The notes under the pieces were generated by a model, which searched no databases, was not told the origin of the DNA, and saw only the letters and a list, made by a program, of their open reading frames with translations. A stretch of 64,000 nucleotides of DNA from Dietzia psychralcaliphila (GTDB taxonomy: Bacteria > Actinomycetota > Actinomycetes > Mycobacteriales > Mycobacteriaceae). Of this stretch, positions 49,725-58,412 are shown in pieces (the stretch's first letter is position 1; the number at the start of each line of letters is the position of its first letter). The translations under genes and the position numbers were made by a program. The DNA is taken from assembly GCF_003096095.1 (NCBI RefSeq), contig NZ_CP015453.1, forward strand, positions 248,001 to 312,000. Reading direction: 5' to 3'.

Positions 49725-49740
49725 TGTGATACCCGTTACA
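49725..49740. promoter_or_regulatory. CRP/GlxR-like site overlapping a -10 element
   Basis: TGTGATACCCGTTACA fits TGTGA-N6-TCACA with one change. TACAAT at 49737-49742 is the probable -10 of the small secreted protein at 49796. The site differs at only two bases from that at 17632, and the position relative to -10 is the same. Confidence 0.55.
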
Positions 49741-49795
49741 ATTCGTGTGGACTGCCCCACGCCTGGGTGGGGTGCCTATCCGGAGGTTCCCTGAC

Positions 49796-50179
49796 ATGCG
49801 CACCACCATGCTCGCCGCGGCGTCGTCCGCACTGACGGCCGCCGCACTGCTCACCGGGGCCGGGTCGGCGGCAGCGGAACCCACGGAGCCGGCGGAGCCG
49901 TACTGCGTGTGGATACAGACGATGAACGGCACTCGTTGCATGTCGGTCGATCCCGCGACGATCGACCTGCTGGGCAGCCTGGGCTACGGCTCGCTCGGCA
50001 CCGGCTCGCTGATGGACCTGTTGACGTCGATCATCAACACCGGTTCCGTGGTCCTCTCGGTCGACGTCCCCAACTCGACCGGGTCCTATGCGCCGGGGTC
50101 GCTGGGGAGCTACGGGCCGGAGGCCTCGATCGGCGAGTTGTCCGTGGGTCCGGTCGCAAGCCTCGCGGGGGCCTCCTGA
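49796..50179 (+). CDS. Small secreted protein with GSLG motifs
   Basis: A 127-residue protein with a signal peptide (about 1-27, ending GSAAAEP). The mature part has two Cys (AEPYCVWIQTMNGTRCMSV), which may form a disulfide, then GSL-type steps (LGSLGYGSLGTGSL, APGSLGSYGPEAS). GGAGG lies about 9 bases before the ATG. It belongs in style to the GSL secreted group but lacks the C-terminal membrane module. I recognise no family. Confidence 0.7.
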   Translation: MRTTMLAAASSALTAAALLTGAGSAAAEPTEPAEPYCVWIQTMNGTRCMSVDPATIDLLGSLGYGSLGTGSLMDLLTSIINTGSVVLSVDVPNSTGSYAPGSLGSYGPEASIGELSVGPVASLAGAS

Positions 50180-50228
50180 TCCGCTGACCGCGCGGCGGCC
50201 GCCCGGGTGTCAGGTGTGCGCCCGGGGT

Positions 50229-50711
50229 TCAGCGCACCACGATCCCGTCGGAATCCGCGTAGAGCATCTCGCCGGGGACGAAGTCGACCCCGCCGAAACT
50301 CACGGTGACATCACGCTCGCCGGTCCCCTTCTTGCTGGACTTGCGTGGGTTCGTCCCCAGGGCTTTGCACCCGAAGTCCATCTTCCCGACCAGAGCCGAG
50401 TCGCGGATCGCGCCGTGCACCACCACACCCGCCCAGCCGTTGGACCGACCGAGCTCCGCGATGAGGTCGCCGACCAGCGCCGTGTGCACACTGGCATCAC
50501 CGTCGATCACCAGGACCCGGCCCTCGCCGGGCTCACCCAGGACGCTCTTGAGCAGGGCGTTGTCCTGGAAGCACCGCACCGTGGAGATCGGACCGAAGAA
50601 CTCGGTGCGGCCACCGAGGTCGCGGAACTGGGTGTCGCAGCTCCGGACGCCCTCACCGATCTCGTCGACGAGGTCCGCGGTGGGGACGAATGCGGTGGGG
50701 GTGTCGGTCAT
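50229..50711 (-). CDS. rraA: RraA family protein (ribonuclease E inhibitor / hydroxymethyloxoglutarate aldolase fold)
   Basis: A 160-residue RraA-family protein. [45 protein letters not shown] and [15 protein letters not shown] carry the trimer core and the GAIRD metal site. In E. coli RraA binds RNase E; many actinobacterial members may instead be oxaloacetate or HMG aldolase/decarboxylases, and both are possible here. ATG 50711 fits the family start. It is divergent from the allantoinase-like gene. Confidence 0.9.
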   Translation of the reverse strand: MTDTPTAFVPTADLVDEIGEGVRSCDTQFRDLGGRTEFFGPISTVRCFQDNALLKSVLGEPGEGRVLVIDGDASVHTALVGDLIAELGRSNGWAGVVVHGAIRDSALVGKMDFGCKALGTNPRKSSKKGTGERDVTVSFGGVDFVPGEMLYADSDGIVVR

Positions 50712-50844
50712 GGCTGGCCCTCCTGGTCTGCGTTCGGTTTCCCTCCACGCTATCCGGCGACCCGGCCCCGGGAGACCGCGGCCGTGGGGGACAATGACGC
50801 CAGAGGGTGTCACCGCGCTCTCTCCAGATGTAGGAGGACCGATC

Positions 50845-52011
50845 GTGGCCAGGTACGAAATCCTGATCCACGCCCGCCGCGCCGTGGTCGACGGCCGTAT
50901 CCAGCAGGCGGCCGTGACGGTGGACGGTGGCGTGATCTCCTCCGTCCGGACCGGGTCCGAGGCACGGGACATCGGGTTGGCGGGAGACCATACGATCGAT
51001 CTCGGTGACGACGTCGTGCTGATGCCGGGCCTCGTCGACCCGCACGTCAGTACGGAGGATGTCGCGGTGGGCACCCGATCGGCCGCCCTCGGGGGGATCA
51101 CCTCGGTGGTGGACTACGGGACCGACGGCGATCCGTCCGCCACCGGACCCGAGCAGGTCGACCGTTGGCACGACGGGGTGACCGGCGAGTCCTTCGTCGA
51201 CGTGGGCCTGTGGGGCGCCGCCGTACCCGGGAACCTCGGTCAGCTCGGGGCGTTGCTGGACCGTGGGGTGTTCGGAATCTCCGCGGTGGCCGAGGGCAAG
51301 GGTGTGTCGGGCGCCCCCACTCTTCCGCGCGCGCAGCTCGTGGCGGCGGCGGAGGAGGTCGCCGGCCGCGGCGGGCTCTTTGCCGCGGACGCCGGTGTCG
51401 AGGACCTCCCCGCACTTCTCGACGTCTGTCGTCGGACCGGCGGTCGCCTGCACCTGCGGGCCGTCGCCGACGCCGAGGAGCTGCCCCTGCTGCGCGGGGC
51501 CAAGGCGGAGGGCCTGTCCGTGACCGCCTCCACCACCCCGCACCTCCTCGCCCTGGTCTCGGAGGTCACCCACGGGGGCGCGGCCGCCGCCGACCTCGAC
51601 CCCCCGATCCGGGACGCCGCGACCCGCGAACTCCTCTGGGACGCCCTCCTCGACGGCACGATCGACGCGATCGCCTCGGCGCGACTCGGTCTGTCGGTGG
51701 TGTGGACGGAAGCACGCCGCAGGGGCTGTGACCTCTCCGACGTGGCCTGCTGGATGTCCGGGAGGACGGCCGCCCTCGTGGGCCTCGAGGACCGGGGGGA
51801 GATCCGCACGGGTCTCCGGGCTGACTTCACCGCTGTCGCCGACGACGAGGCCTTCGTCGTCCTCCCCGGTGCCCGTGAGCTCGGTTCCGCCGACTCGGTG
51901 TACGCCCAGCGGGCCCTGGCGGGGGTAGTGCGCTGGACCATGGCCGACGGCCGGTTGGTCGATCCCCGCTCCCTACCCCGGGGCGCCGTCCTGTCCCGAT
52001 CGGCCACATGA
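50845..52011 (+). CDS. Allantoinase/dihydroorotase-like protein lacking metal ligands
   Basis: A 388-residue member of the cyclic amidohydrolase family, GTG start after TAGGAGG. The fold is clear ([62 protein letters not shown]). Active allantoinases have H-x-H after PGxxDxH; here it reads HVS. The SDHSP metal Asp region is replaced by ASARLGL, and about 30 residues between it and WTEARRRG are absent, so it looks shorter than the roughly 445 residues of enzymes. It is probably catalytically inactive or uses another chemistry. It is followed by cardiolipin synthase with a 4-base overlap. I see no other purine genes nearby. Confidence 0.78.
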   Translation: MARYEILIHARRAVVDGRIQQAAVTVDGGVISSVRTGSEARDIGLAGDHTIDLGDDVVLMPGLVDPHVSTEDVAVGTRSAALGGITSVVDYGTDGDPSATGPEQVDRWHDGVTGESFVDVGLWGAAVPGNLGQLGALLDRGVFGISAVAEGKGVSGAPTLPRAQLVAAAEEVAGRGGLFAADAGVEDLPALLDVCRRTGGRLHLRAVADAEELPLLRGAKAEGLSVTASTTPHLLALVSEVTHGGAAAADLDPPIRDAATRELLWDALLDGTIDAIASARLGLSVVWTEARRRGCDLSDVACWMSGRTAALVGLEDRGEIRTGLRADFTAVADDEAFVVLPGARELGSADSVYAQRALAGVVRWTMADGRLVDPRSLPRGAVLSRSAT

Positions 52012-53528
52012 ACCCCGCTGTCGACCGACTTGCCTTCCTGCCATTCCCGGACGGCGTGACCTCGGCCCTGCTCATCACCGAGTACGCGATCAAGATCCTC
52101 GCCCTGGGCATGGTGCCGGAGAACCGGCAACCCTCCTCCTCCCAGGCCTGGTTGCTGGCGATCCTGTTCATCCCCATCGTCGGTGTGCCGCTCTTCCTCC
52201 TGCTCGGCAACCCCTACATCACCGGCCGACGGCACGTCATCCAGGCCGAGGCCAACCGCCTCTACGAGGAGGCGCTGGAGAAGTGGCCCACGGTCCCCGA
52301 CAGCGTGCGGATCCCGCCCGGGGTGCGGACGGTCCTCGAGATGAACCGGAATCTCACCGCGATCCCGTGCATGTCCGGTGAGTTCGTGGGCCTGCACTCG
52401 GACTATGCGGCCTCCCTCGCCACGATGACGGACGCGGTGCGCACGGCTCGAGATCACGTGCACATCGAGTTCTACGCCCAGTCCTGGGACGACGAGACCG
52501 ACGCGTTCTTCACCGCCGCGGTCGAGGCGGCAGAGCGGGGGGTGACGGTCCGGGTGCTCGTCGACCATCTCGGCTCACTGCGGTACCGGGGCTTCAAGGT
52601 ATTACGACGACGGTTGCGCCACTCGCCGGTCGAACTGCACCTGATGCTGCCGATCAACCCCTTCGTCGGCCGGTTCCGGAGACCCGACCTGCGCAACCAC
52701 CGGAAGTTGCTCATCGTCGACGGGCATCACGGATTCATCGGGTCGCAGAACCTCATCGCACGGAACTACGGCAGCCCCCGCAATACCCGGCTCGGCCGGG
52801 AGTGGGTGGACCTCATGATGGAGGTACGTGGGGAGATCGTCCAGGCGATGAACGGCGTGTTCGCGGTGGACTGGTACTCCGAGTGCGGTGAGGTCATCGG
52901 CACCTTCGAGGAACTCTCCCGCGGCACATCGGTCCCGGCCGGGCGCGCGGGCGGCGACCCCACCGCCGGGGACCCGGTCAGCGCCTTCCAGCTCGTCCCA
53001 TCGGGACCCGGCTACCGCACACAACCCAACCTGCGCATGTTCACCCAGCTCATCGGCCAGGCGGTGGACCGGATCAGGATCGTCAGCCCGTACTTCGTCC
53101 CGGACGAGGCGCTCCTCCACGCGGTCACCTCCGCGTCCTACCGAGGCGTCGACGTGGAGCTGTTCGTGCCCGAGCACGCCGACCAGTTCATGGTCCACCA
53201 CGCCCAGCGGTCCTACTATCGTGCACTCCTCGAGGCGGGGGTCCGCATCCACAGGTTCCGTTCCCCCGCTGTGCTGCACACCAAGATGTTGCTGATCGAC
53301 GACTACGGCGGGGTGGTGGGCTCGAGCAACATGGACCAACGGTCGTTCAACCTGAATTTCGAGATCAGCCTGCTGGTCCTCGGTGGGGAGGCGCTGGCCG
53401 AGATGAACGACGCGGTGGACGCCTACCTCGAGGACAGCGCGCCGCTCGGTCTGGAGACCTGGCAGAGCAGACCCTGGCCGGGGCGGTACGTCGACAACGT
53501 CGCGCGGCTGAGTTCGGCCCTGCAGTAG
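52008..53528 (+). CDS. cls: Cardiolipin synthase
   Basis: A 506-residue phospholipase D family enzyme joining phosphatidylglycerol units into cardiolipin. The N-terminal membrane segments include WLLAILFIPIVGVPLFLLLG. The two HKD motifs are at H231 (NHRKLLIVDG) and H424 (LHTKMLLIDD), each followed by GSQN or GSSN. The start overlaps the previous stop (ATGA). The final codons and stop are part of an 18-bp triplicated sequence, so the C-terminal residues (SSALQ) are partly repeat-derived. Confidence 0.92.
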   Translation: MNPAVDRLAFLPFPDGVTSALLITEYAIKILALGMVPENRQPSSSQAWLLAILFIPIVGVPLFLLLGNPYITGRRHVIQAEANRLYEEALEKWPTVPDSVRIPPGVRTVLEMNRNLTAIPCMSGEFVGLHSDYAASLATMTDAVRTARDHVHIEFYAQSWDDETDAFFTAAVEAAERGVTVRVLVDHLGSLRYRGFKVLRRRLRHSPVELHLMLPINPFVGRFRRPDLRNHRKLLIVDGHHGFIGSQNLIARNYGSPRNTRLGREWVDLMMEVRGEIVQAMNGVFAVDWYSECGEVIGTFEELSRGTSVPAGRAGGDPTAGDPVSAFQLVPSGPGYRTQPNLRMFTQLIGQAVDRIRIVSPYFVPDEALLHAVTSASYRGVDVELFVPEHADQFMVHHAQRSYYRALLEAGVRIHRFRSPAVLHTKMLLIDDYGGVVGSSNMDQRSFNLNFEISLLVLGGEALAEMNDAVDAYLEDSAPLGLETWQSRPWPGRYVDNVARLSSALQ

Positions 53529-53563
53529 AGCCCGGCCCCGCAGTAGAGTTCGGCCCGGCAGTA
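53510..53563. repeat. 18-bp tandem repeat, 3 copies, containing the cls stop
   Basis: Units 53510-53527, 53528-53545 and 53546-53563, with consensus GAGTTCGGCCCxGCAGTA. The first copy supplies the stop codon TAG of cls; the extra copies follow it. Confidence 0.9.
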
Positions 53564-53620
53564 GTACGCTTTGCGTGCGTGGGCCGGCAGGGCCCTGCTC
53601 GTGACGAGAGGCCAGCACAG

Positions 53621-54673
53621 ATGCCCCAGAACCGTTTGCCCGGACTCCGGGCACGGCGCATCGGCGCCGTCGTCGCCGCGACCGCGCTGGCGGCGGTCGT
53701 GACCCCGGGCGTGACCCATGCGCAGGACACCTCGGGCTCCGACTCCTCGCTGCCCACGGAGACCGGTAACAGCAGCGTCGACGGACTCACCGGCCTCATC
53801 CCCGAGGAGATCGTCGTGGGCAACCCCGGCTTCGGTGCGGGATCCGAGGGGTTGCGGGACATCGGCAGTGGCGTGGTGCCGGACGCCGCGCTGTCCGCGG
53901 GCCAGGTCCTGGGCTCGGTGGCGCCGCTCGAGGCGCTGGGGTCGGCGGGTGGGTCCGCGGTGGCCTCCGTCGCCTCCTCGGGCAGCCTGCCCGGGTCGGT
54001 CTACCTCAACCCGACCGGCTCGATCGGGTCGGGCACCATCGGACTCGGTTCGCTCTCGATCCCCGAGTACATCTTCCCGGTCCTCAGCGTGCAGTTCGCC
54101 GGCGGCTTCTTCACGGCCCTGGCCGAGCGCCAGGAGGCCGGTGAGCTCTACCCGCACGAGCTGACGTTCTGGAACGACGTCGTGGTGGGGTCGGCCGAGG
54201 CCGGCGCGTTCCTCGAGGACGCCGCGACGGACGCCGGGACCGAGCTCCCCGGTGGACTGGCCGGCAGCATCGACGCGGTTCAGCGTTCCGCGCTGCAGGA
54301 CCCGTTCGAGGACAACGAGCGGCGCAGGGCCATCGCGGAGGCCGCCGCGGAGGCGGAGGCCGCGGACGGGGTCGAGTCCGAGCCGGGGGTCGTGGCCGCG
54401 GACGAGGACGATGCCGATGCAGAGAACTCCACGGCGGGCGCCACCGACGATGCGCACGGAGCTCCGACCGGGGCGGACGACCGCATGCCCACGCTGGCCG
54501 CAGCCGCAGGCCCGGCCGCTCCCGCCGCCCAGGTGCAGGTCGCGCAGGAGCGGAACGCAACACCTGCGACACTGGCCGCGACCGGCGTCGAGACGACCGC
54601 GATCGCAGGTCTCGCCACGGTGAGCCTGCTGGTCGGAGCCCTGCTCCTGGCCAGCTCCCGCCGCCGCGGCTGA
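53621..54673 (+). CDS. LAATG-anchored cell surface protein
   Basis: A 350-residue protein. The signal peptide (about 1-37) ends VTPGVTHAQDTSG. The mature region has GSVAPLEALGS, GSLPGSVYLNPTGSIGSGTIGLGSLS, and a helical acidic part (AEAAAEAEAADG). The C-terminus is a sorting signal: LAATG (318-322), a hydrophobic helix and SSRRRG. LAxTG is the substrate motif of class E sortases in high-GC actinobacteria, so it should be covalently linked to the wall. The N-terminal part has the GSL flavour of the 40.5 kb protein. The last codons and stop lie in a 25-bp triplicated sequence. No known domain is seen. Confidence 0.8.
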   Translation: MPQNRLPGLRARRIGAVVAATALAAVVTPGVTHAQDTSGSDSSLPTETGNSSVDGLTGLIPEEIVVGNPGFGAGSEGLRDIGSGVVPDAALSAGQVLGSVAPLEALGSAGGSAVASVASSGSLPGSVYLNPTGSIGSGTIGLGSLSIPEYIFPVLSVQFAGGFFTALAERQEAGELYPHELTFWNDVVVGSAEAGAFLEDAATDAGTELPGGLAGSIDAVQRSALQDPFEDNERRRAIAEAAAEAEAADGVESEPGVVAADEDDADAENSTAGATDDAHGAPTGADDRMPTLAAAAGPAAPAAQVQVAQERNATPATLAATGVETTAIAGLATVSLLVGALLLASSRRRG

Positions 54674-54734
54674 GCCGGGACGGGGCCGCCGCGGCTCAGC
54701 CGCGACATGGCCACTGCGGCTGAGCGCGAGCAGG
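54660..54734. repeat. 25-bp tandem repeat, 3 copies, containing a stop codon
   Basis: Units 54660-54684, 54685-54709 and 54710-54734 share GCCGCCGCGGCTGAGC-type starts. The first includes the stop of the LAATG protein. The third reaches close to the stop of the SDR gene on the other strand. Confidence 0.85.
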
Positions 54735-54746
54735 CTCAGCTCGTCG

Positions 54747-55637
54747 TCACTTCCTCGCGGTCATCTCCTCGCACCGCTCCCACAGCGCCGCGGCGACCGC
54801 ACGGTCGTGTGAGGCGCGGGTGGACTCCACGATCTTCGGGTGGCCACTGAGCTCGCCGAACCCGTCGGGACCCACGTACGCGCCGCCCGGAACGGAGTCC
54901 ACGGTGGCGGCGTAGAGCTGCGGCAGGGCGCCGCGCTCGGCGGGCTGGACCAGGAACGGGACCTTCTCGGCCACGCGCATCATCATGTCCTGGACCCGGC
55001 TGCCGCTGCGGTACTGCAGGTTGGTGGCCGAGTACCCGGGGTGCGCGGCCACCGCCTTGAGCGGCGACCCCGCCGCCTCGAGGCGACGCTGCTGCTCGTA
55101 GGCGAGCATGACGCAGGCCAGCTTGGAGGCGGCGTAGACGGTCATCGGCGAGTACTTGCGGCCGGTCCAGTCGAGATCGTCCGGGTCCACGGTGCCCCTC
55201 TTGTGCATCATCGAGCCGAGCCACACCACCCGGTCGGTGAGCACCGGCACGAGCTGCTCGGTGAGTGCGAAATGGCCGAGGACGTTGACCCCGAACTGCA
55301 TCTCGTGGCCCTGCGCCGTGCGTGACTGCGGGATGTTCATGAGCCCGGCGTTGTTGATCAACACATCCGGTCGGTTGCCGGCCAGCACCTCACCGGCTGA
55401 GCGCACCGAGTCCAGGTCGGCGAGATCCAGCTGCACGACCTCGGCTCGCTCCGGGTGGGGCAGACCGGCCCGGGCCGCCTCGGCGCGGGAAGTGTCCCGG
55501 CACGCCATGAGGACCCGGGCCCCCGCCTCGGTGAGCGCGAGGGTGGACTGGAGCCCGAGGCCGGCATTGGCGCCGGTGACGACGAAGGTCCGGCCCGTCT
55601 GATCGGGGATGTCGGCGGTGGTCCATCTGCTGGTCAT
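54747..55637 (-). CDS. Short-chain dehydrogenase/reductase (retinol dehydrogenase-like)
   Basis: A 296-residue SDR. The dinucleotide loop is VVTGANAGLG, the NNAG element is VLINNAGLM, and the active site is YAASKLA (YxxxK). The length and the ending (ATVDSVPGGAYVGPDGFGELSG) resemble the retinol dehydrogenase-like SDR subgroup. The substrate is unknown. ATG 55637 begins MTSRWTTADIPDQTGRTF. Confidence 0.88.
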   Translation of the reverse strand: MTSRWTTADIPDQTGRTFVVTGANAGLGLQSTLALTEAGARVLMACRDTSRAEAARAGLPHPERAEVVQLDLADLDSVRSAGEVLAGNRPDVLINNAGLMNIPQSRTAQGHEMQFGVNVLGHFALTEQLVPVLTDRVVWLGSMMHKRGTVDPDDLDWTGRKYSPMTVYAASKLACVMLAYEQQRRLEAAGSPLKAVAAHPGYSATNLQYRSGSRVQDMMMRVAEKVPFLVQPAERGALPQLYAATVDSVPGGAYVGPDGFGELSGHPKIVESTRASHDRAVAAALWERCEEMTARK

Positions 55638-55739
55638 GCGTCCAGCGTACGCACGCGCCACGTGGTCTGCGGGTCGACTTGCGTGCCCGGAACGGACCGA
55701 TCGTGGCGCATATCCGCGCACCGCCCGCCCAGAGCAGCA

Positions 55740-55790
55740 GCGCAACGCGGGGCGGTGCGCAACGCGGGGCGGGGCACTGGGCGGGGCGGT
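55740..55790. repeat. 17-bp tandem repeat, 3 copies
   Basis: Units starting at 55740, 55757 and 55774 (GCGCAACGCGGGGCGGT type), about 24 bases beyond the MerR-TipAS stop on the minus strand. Confidence 0.85.
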
Positions 55791-55813
55791 GCCCGCGAAG
55801 GGGGCGGACCGGG

Positions 55814-56608
55814 TCAGTCCCAGGTGGCGGCGTCGGGGTCTATCCCGTGCGCCCGGGCGTCCGCCTCGACAGCGGCCTCGATCCACTCGGTCAGACCCGG
55901 TTCGAGCGAGTCGTACGTCTCGCTGAAGCGCGGGTCCTGCCGGTACATGCGCGCCAGCAGCACCTGCATCGAACGCGTGCAGTCGTAGAACGTCGAGATG
56001 GACGCGCGATGCCGCTCGACCAGCTCCGTGGCCTCGGGCGAGGCGGGGTCCACCCCGGCCCGCTTGGCGGCGGCCAGGTCGGAGTTCAGGGAATCCGTGT
56101 CGGCCTTGACCCGGCGCCAGTCCTCCTTGGACATCGTGCTCGTGCGCTGTTGGGACTGTTCCCACTGCGGGGTGTCGCCCCACTGCTGCTGCGCCTCGGC
56201 CTGCCAGTCCTCGTTCCAGTCGGTGCCGAAGATCTCGGCCCGGTCCGCGGGTGTCAATGGTGTGTTCACTGCGATCGCCTCCTTCAGGCGGTCCACTGCG
56301 GAGACCATCTCCTGCAGGTGTGAGATGCGGTCGACGAGCAGGTCGCGCTGCCGGGACAGGTGGGCGCCCTCGTCGACGTCGGGGTCGTCGAGCAGCACAC
56401 CGATCTGGGCCAGCGGTAGGCCCAGCTCGCGATAGACCAGCACCCGGTGGATGCGCGCGACGTCGTCGTCGTCATAGACCCGGTAGTCCGACCACGTCCG
56501 CCCACTCGCCGGCGCCAGCCCGATCCGGTCCCAGTGGTGCAGGGTCCGGACGCTCACGCCGACGAGGTCGGCGACCGCACCCACGGTGAGCCCGTTGTTC
56601 CTCGTCAT
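55814..56608 (-). CDS. MerR-family regulator with TipAS ligand domain
   Basis: A 264-residue regulator. The N-terminal winged helix is LTVGAVADLVGVSVRTLHHWDRIGL, then the coiled coil (SRQRDLLVDRISHLQEMVSAVDRL). From about 120 a TipAS-type domain follows (DRAEIFGTDWNEDWQAEAQQQWGD, MYRQDPRFSETYDSLEPGL). TipA from Streptomyces binds thiopeptide antibiotics covalently; the ligand here is unknown. GGAGGA lies just before ATG 56608. A matched operator sits upstream (56642-56664), so it should activate its own gene. Confidence 0.88.
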   Translation of the reverse strand: MTRNNGLTVGAVADLVGVSVRTLHHWDRIGLAPASGRTWSDYRVYDDDDVARIHRVLVYRELGLPLAQIGVLLDDPDVDEGAHLSRQRDLLVDRISHLQEMVSAVDRLKEAIAVNTPLTPADRAEIFGTDWNEDWQAEAQQQWGDTPQWEQSQQRTSTMSKEDWRRVKADTDSLNSDLAAAKRAGVDPASPEATELVERHRASISTFYDCTRSMQVLLARMYRQDPRFSETYDSLEPGLTEWIEAAVEADARAHGIDPDAATWD

Positions 56609-56641
56609 TCCTCCAGCATCTCTCACATCGACCACCCTGGG

Positions 56642-56664
56642 CCCTGACGCGGTGTCAGGGTCAA
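56642..56664 (-). promoter_or_regulatory. MerR-type operator-promoter
   Basis: A perfect inverted repeat CCCTGAC-GCGGT-GTCAGGG lies next to TTGACC (minus strand, 56664-56659). A 19-base spacer would place the -10 (CAGGGT, weak) at 56639-56634. The long spacer with a dyad between the boxes is the hallmark of MerR-activated promoters. Confidence 0.65.
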
Positions 56665-56710
56665 GGGCAAGTCGGTACCGCGACGGCTTACTCGTCGGTA
56701 ACATCGGGGT

Positions 56711-58276
56711 ATGAGCCGACCCACACCCCGTGTCTACGACCGTCTCCGCGACCTCGTCGCGATCCCCGAGTTCCGCGCCGATCCGTCCAGTCGGGAGTCA
56801 GCCGTCATCGAGGAGGTCTTCACCGGCGAACCACTCGCGGAGATCCCCGCGGGGACCGCGGAGGACGTGGTGGCGGCCGTGGAGCGGGCCCGCGCCGCCC
56901 AGGTGGCGTGGGCCGATCGTGAGCCCGCTGACCGGGTCGCCGTGCTCAAGCGGTTCGCGTCCCTGGTCATGCGCAATCGCGAGCAGCTCATGGACATCGT
57001 CCAGGCGGAGACCGGCAAGAGCCGGGCCTCGGCACAGGAAGAGGTCCTGGACTGCCTCATCACCGCGCGCCACTACGCCAAGACCGCTCCGGCGCTACTC
57101 GCGCCCAAGCGGGTCCAGGGCATGCTCCCGGGCCTGACCAAGGCCGTGGTCCGGCGTCATCCCAAGGGAGTCGTGGGCGTGATCGCGCCGTGGAACTACC
57201 CGCTCAACCTCGCCGCCACGGACGCACTGGCGGCACTGGCCGCGGGCAACGCCGTGGTGATCAAGCCCGCCTCCCTCACGCCGTTCTGCGCCCTCGCCGC
57301 AGCCGACATGCTCTACCGCGCGGGTCTGCCCCGCGACCTGTTCCAGGTGGTCCCCGGTTCGGGTCGCACCGTGGGCGGGGCGATCGTGGAGAACGTGGAC
57401 TATCTCATGTTCACCGGCTCCACCGACACGGGGCGCACGCTCGGCCGCCAGTGCGGCGAGCGGCTGATCGGCTTCTCCGCCGAGCTGGGCGGCAAGAACG
57501 CCATGATCGTCGCGGCGGGCGCGGACCTCGACGAGGTCGCCGAGGTGGCCACCCGTGCGTTCTTCTCCAACTCCGGCCAACTCTGCATCTCCGTGGAGCG
57601 GGTGTACGTGGAGAGGTCCGTGGCTCCGCAGCTCATCGAGAAGCTCACCGCCCGCGTCCGGTCCATGAGCGTCGGACCGGGCTACGACTTCGAGGCCGAG
57701 ATGGGCAGCCTCATCTCCCGCGACCAGCTGGACACCGTCTCCGCGCACGTGGACGACGCCGTGGCCAAGGGTGCCCGCGTCCTGGCCGGTGGGCGCCCCC
57801 GCCCGGATCTCGGGCCCCTCTTCTACGAGCCGACGCTGCTGGCCGACGTCCCGGAGGACGCCACCTGTTTCGGCGAGGAGACGTTCGGCCCGGTCGTGTC
57901 GATCTACTCGGTCGACTCGGTGGACGAGGCGGTGGCCAAGGCCAACGACACCGAGTACGGGCTCAACTCATCGGTGTTCGCGGCATCCGACGCGGAGGGC
58001 GAGGAGATCGCCGCGAGGCTGCGGACCGGCACCGTCAACGTCGGTGAGGGCTACGTCGCCGGCTGGGGTTCGATCGCGGGCCCGATGGGTGGCATGGGTG
58101 CCTCGGGGGTCGGCCGCAGGCACGGCGACGAGGGGCTCCTCAAGTACACCGAGGCGCAGACCATCGCCACGCAGCGCGTCATGCACCTGGGCGGGCCCTC
58201 GTTCCTGCCCCGGAACCGGTGGCAGAAGATGCTCGCCCCCGCTACGGACGCGATGCGGTTCCTGCCCGGCCGGTAA
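56711..58276 (+). CDS. gabD2: Succinate-semialdehyde dehydrogenase (GabD2-like)
   Basis: A 521-residue aldehyde dehydrogenase. Catalytic residues are E258 (SAELGGKN) and C292 (NSGQLCIS). VIAPWNYPLNLAATDAL and the C-terminal MGASGVGRRHGDEGLLKYTEAQTIA are typical of actinobacterial succinate-semialdehyde dehydrogenases of the GabD2 group, which lack the usual ELGGN and close the GABA shunt. ATG 56711 follows TAACAT (56699-56704) by 6 bases, so translation may be leaderless. It is divergent from the MerR-TipAS gene. Confidence 0.85.
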   Translation: MSRPTPRVYDRLRDLVAIPEFRADPSSRESAVIEEVFTGEPLAEIPAGTAEDVVAAVERARAAQVAWADREPADRVAVLKRFASLVMRNREQLMDIVQAETGKSRASAQEEVLDCLITARHYAKTAPALLAPKRVQGMLPGLTKAVVRRHPKGVVGVIAPWNYPLNLAATDALAALAAGNAVVIKPASLTPFCALAAADMLYRAGLPRDLFQVVPGSGRTVGGAIVENVDYLMFTGSTDTGRTLGRQCGERLIGFSAELGGKNAMIVAAGADLDEVAEVATRAFFSNSGQLCISVERVYVERSVAPQLIEKLTARVRSMSVGPGYDFEAEMGSLISRDQLDTVSAHVDDAVAKGARVLAGGRPRPDLGPLFYEPTLLADVPEDATCFGEETFGPVVSIYSVDSVDEAVAKANDTEYGLNSSVFAASDAEGEEIAARLRTGTVNVGEGYVAGWGSIAGPMGGMGASGVGRRHGDEGLLKYTEAQTIATQRVMHLGGPSFLPRNRWQKMLAPATDAMRFLPGR

Positions 58277-58364
58277 CCGGTCGGGCAGGGTCCGATCGCC
58301 CAAGGGTGATCGTCTTCGGGAGGGCTCCGTCTCCGCAGGGCCGGGGGAGCCCCGCCCGAAGACG
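58262..58364. terminator. Two hairpins between convergent gabD2 and copC-like gene
   Basis: The first (58262-58288) spans the stop: CTGCCCGGCCGGT with its complement, one G-U. The second (58311-58364) has a 10-bp outer stem CGTCTTCGGG with CCCGAAGACG and an inner GGCTCC/GGAGCC stem. Together they end transcription from both sides. Confidence 0.75.
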
Positions 58365-58412
58365 CTCACGCTGGGCCAGGTCGGCCGAGTGCGCGCCTGA
58401 GGCCCGGGGTCG

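Noticed and set aside
50180-50228. Hairpin in the gap between the small secreted protein and rraA
   Set aside because: Only short GC pairs with poor register; not supported as a terminator.
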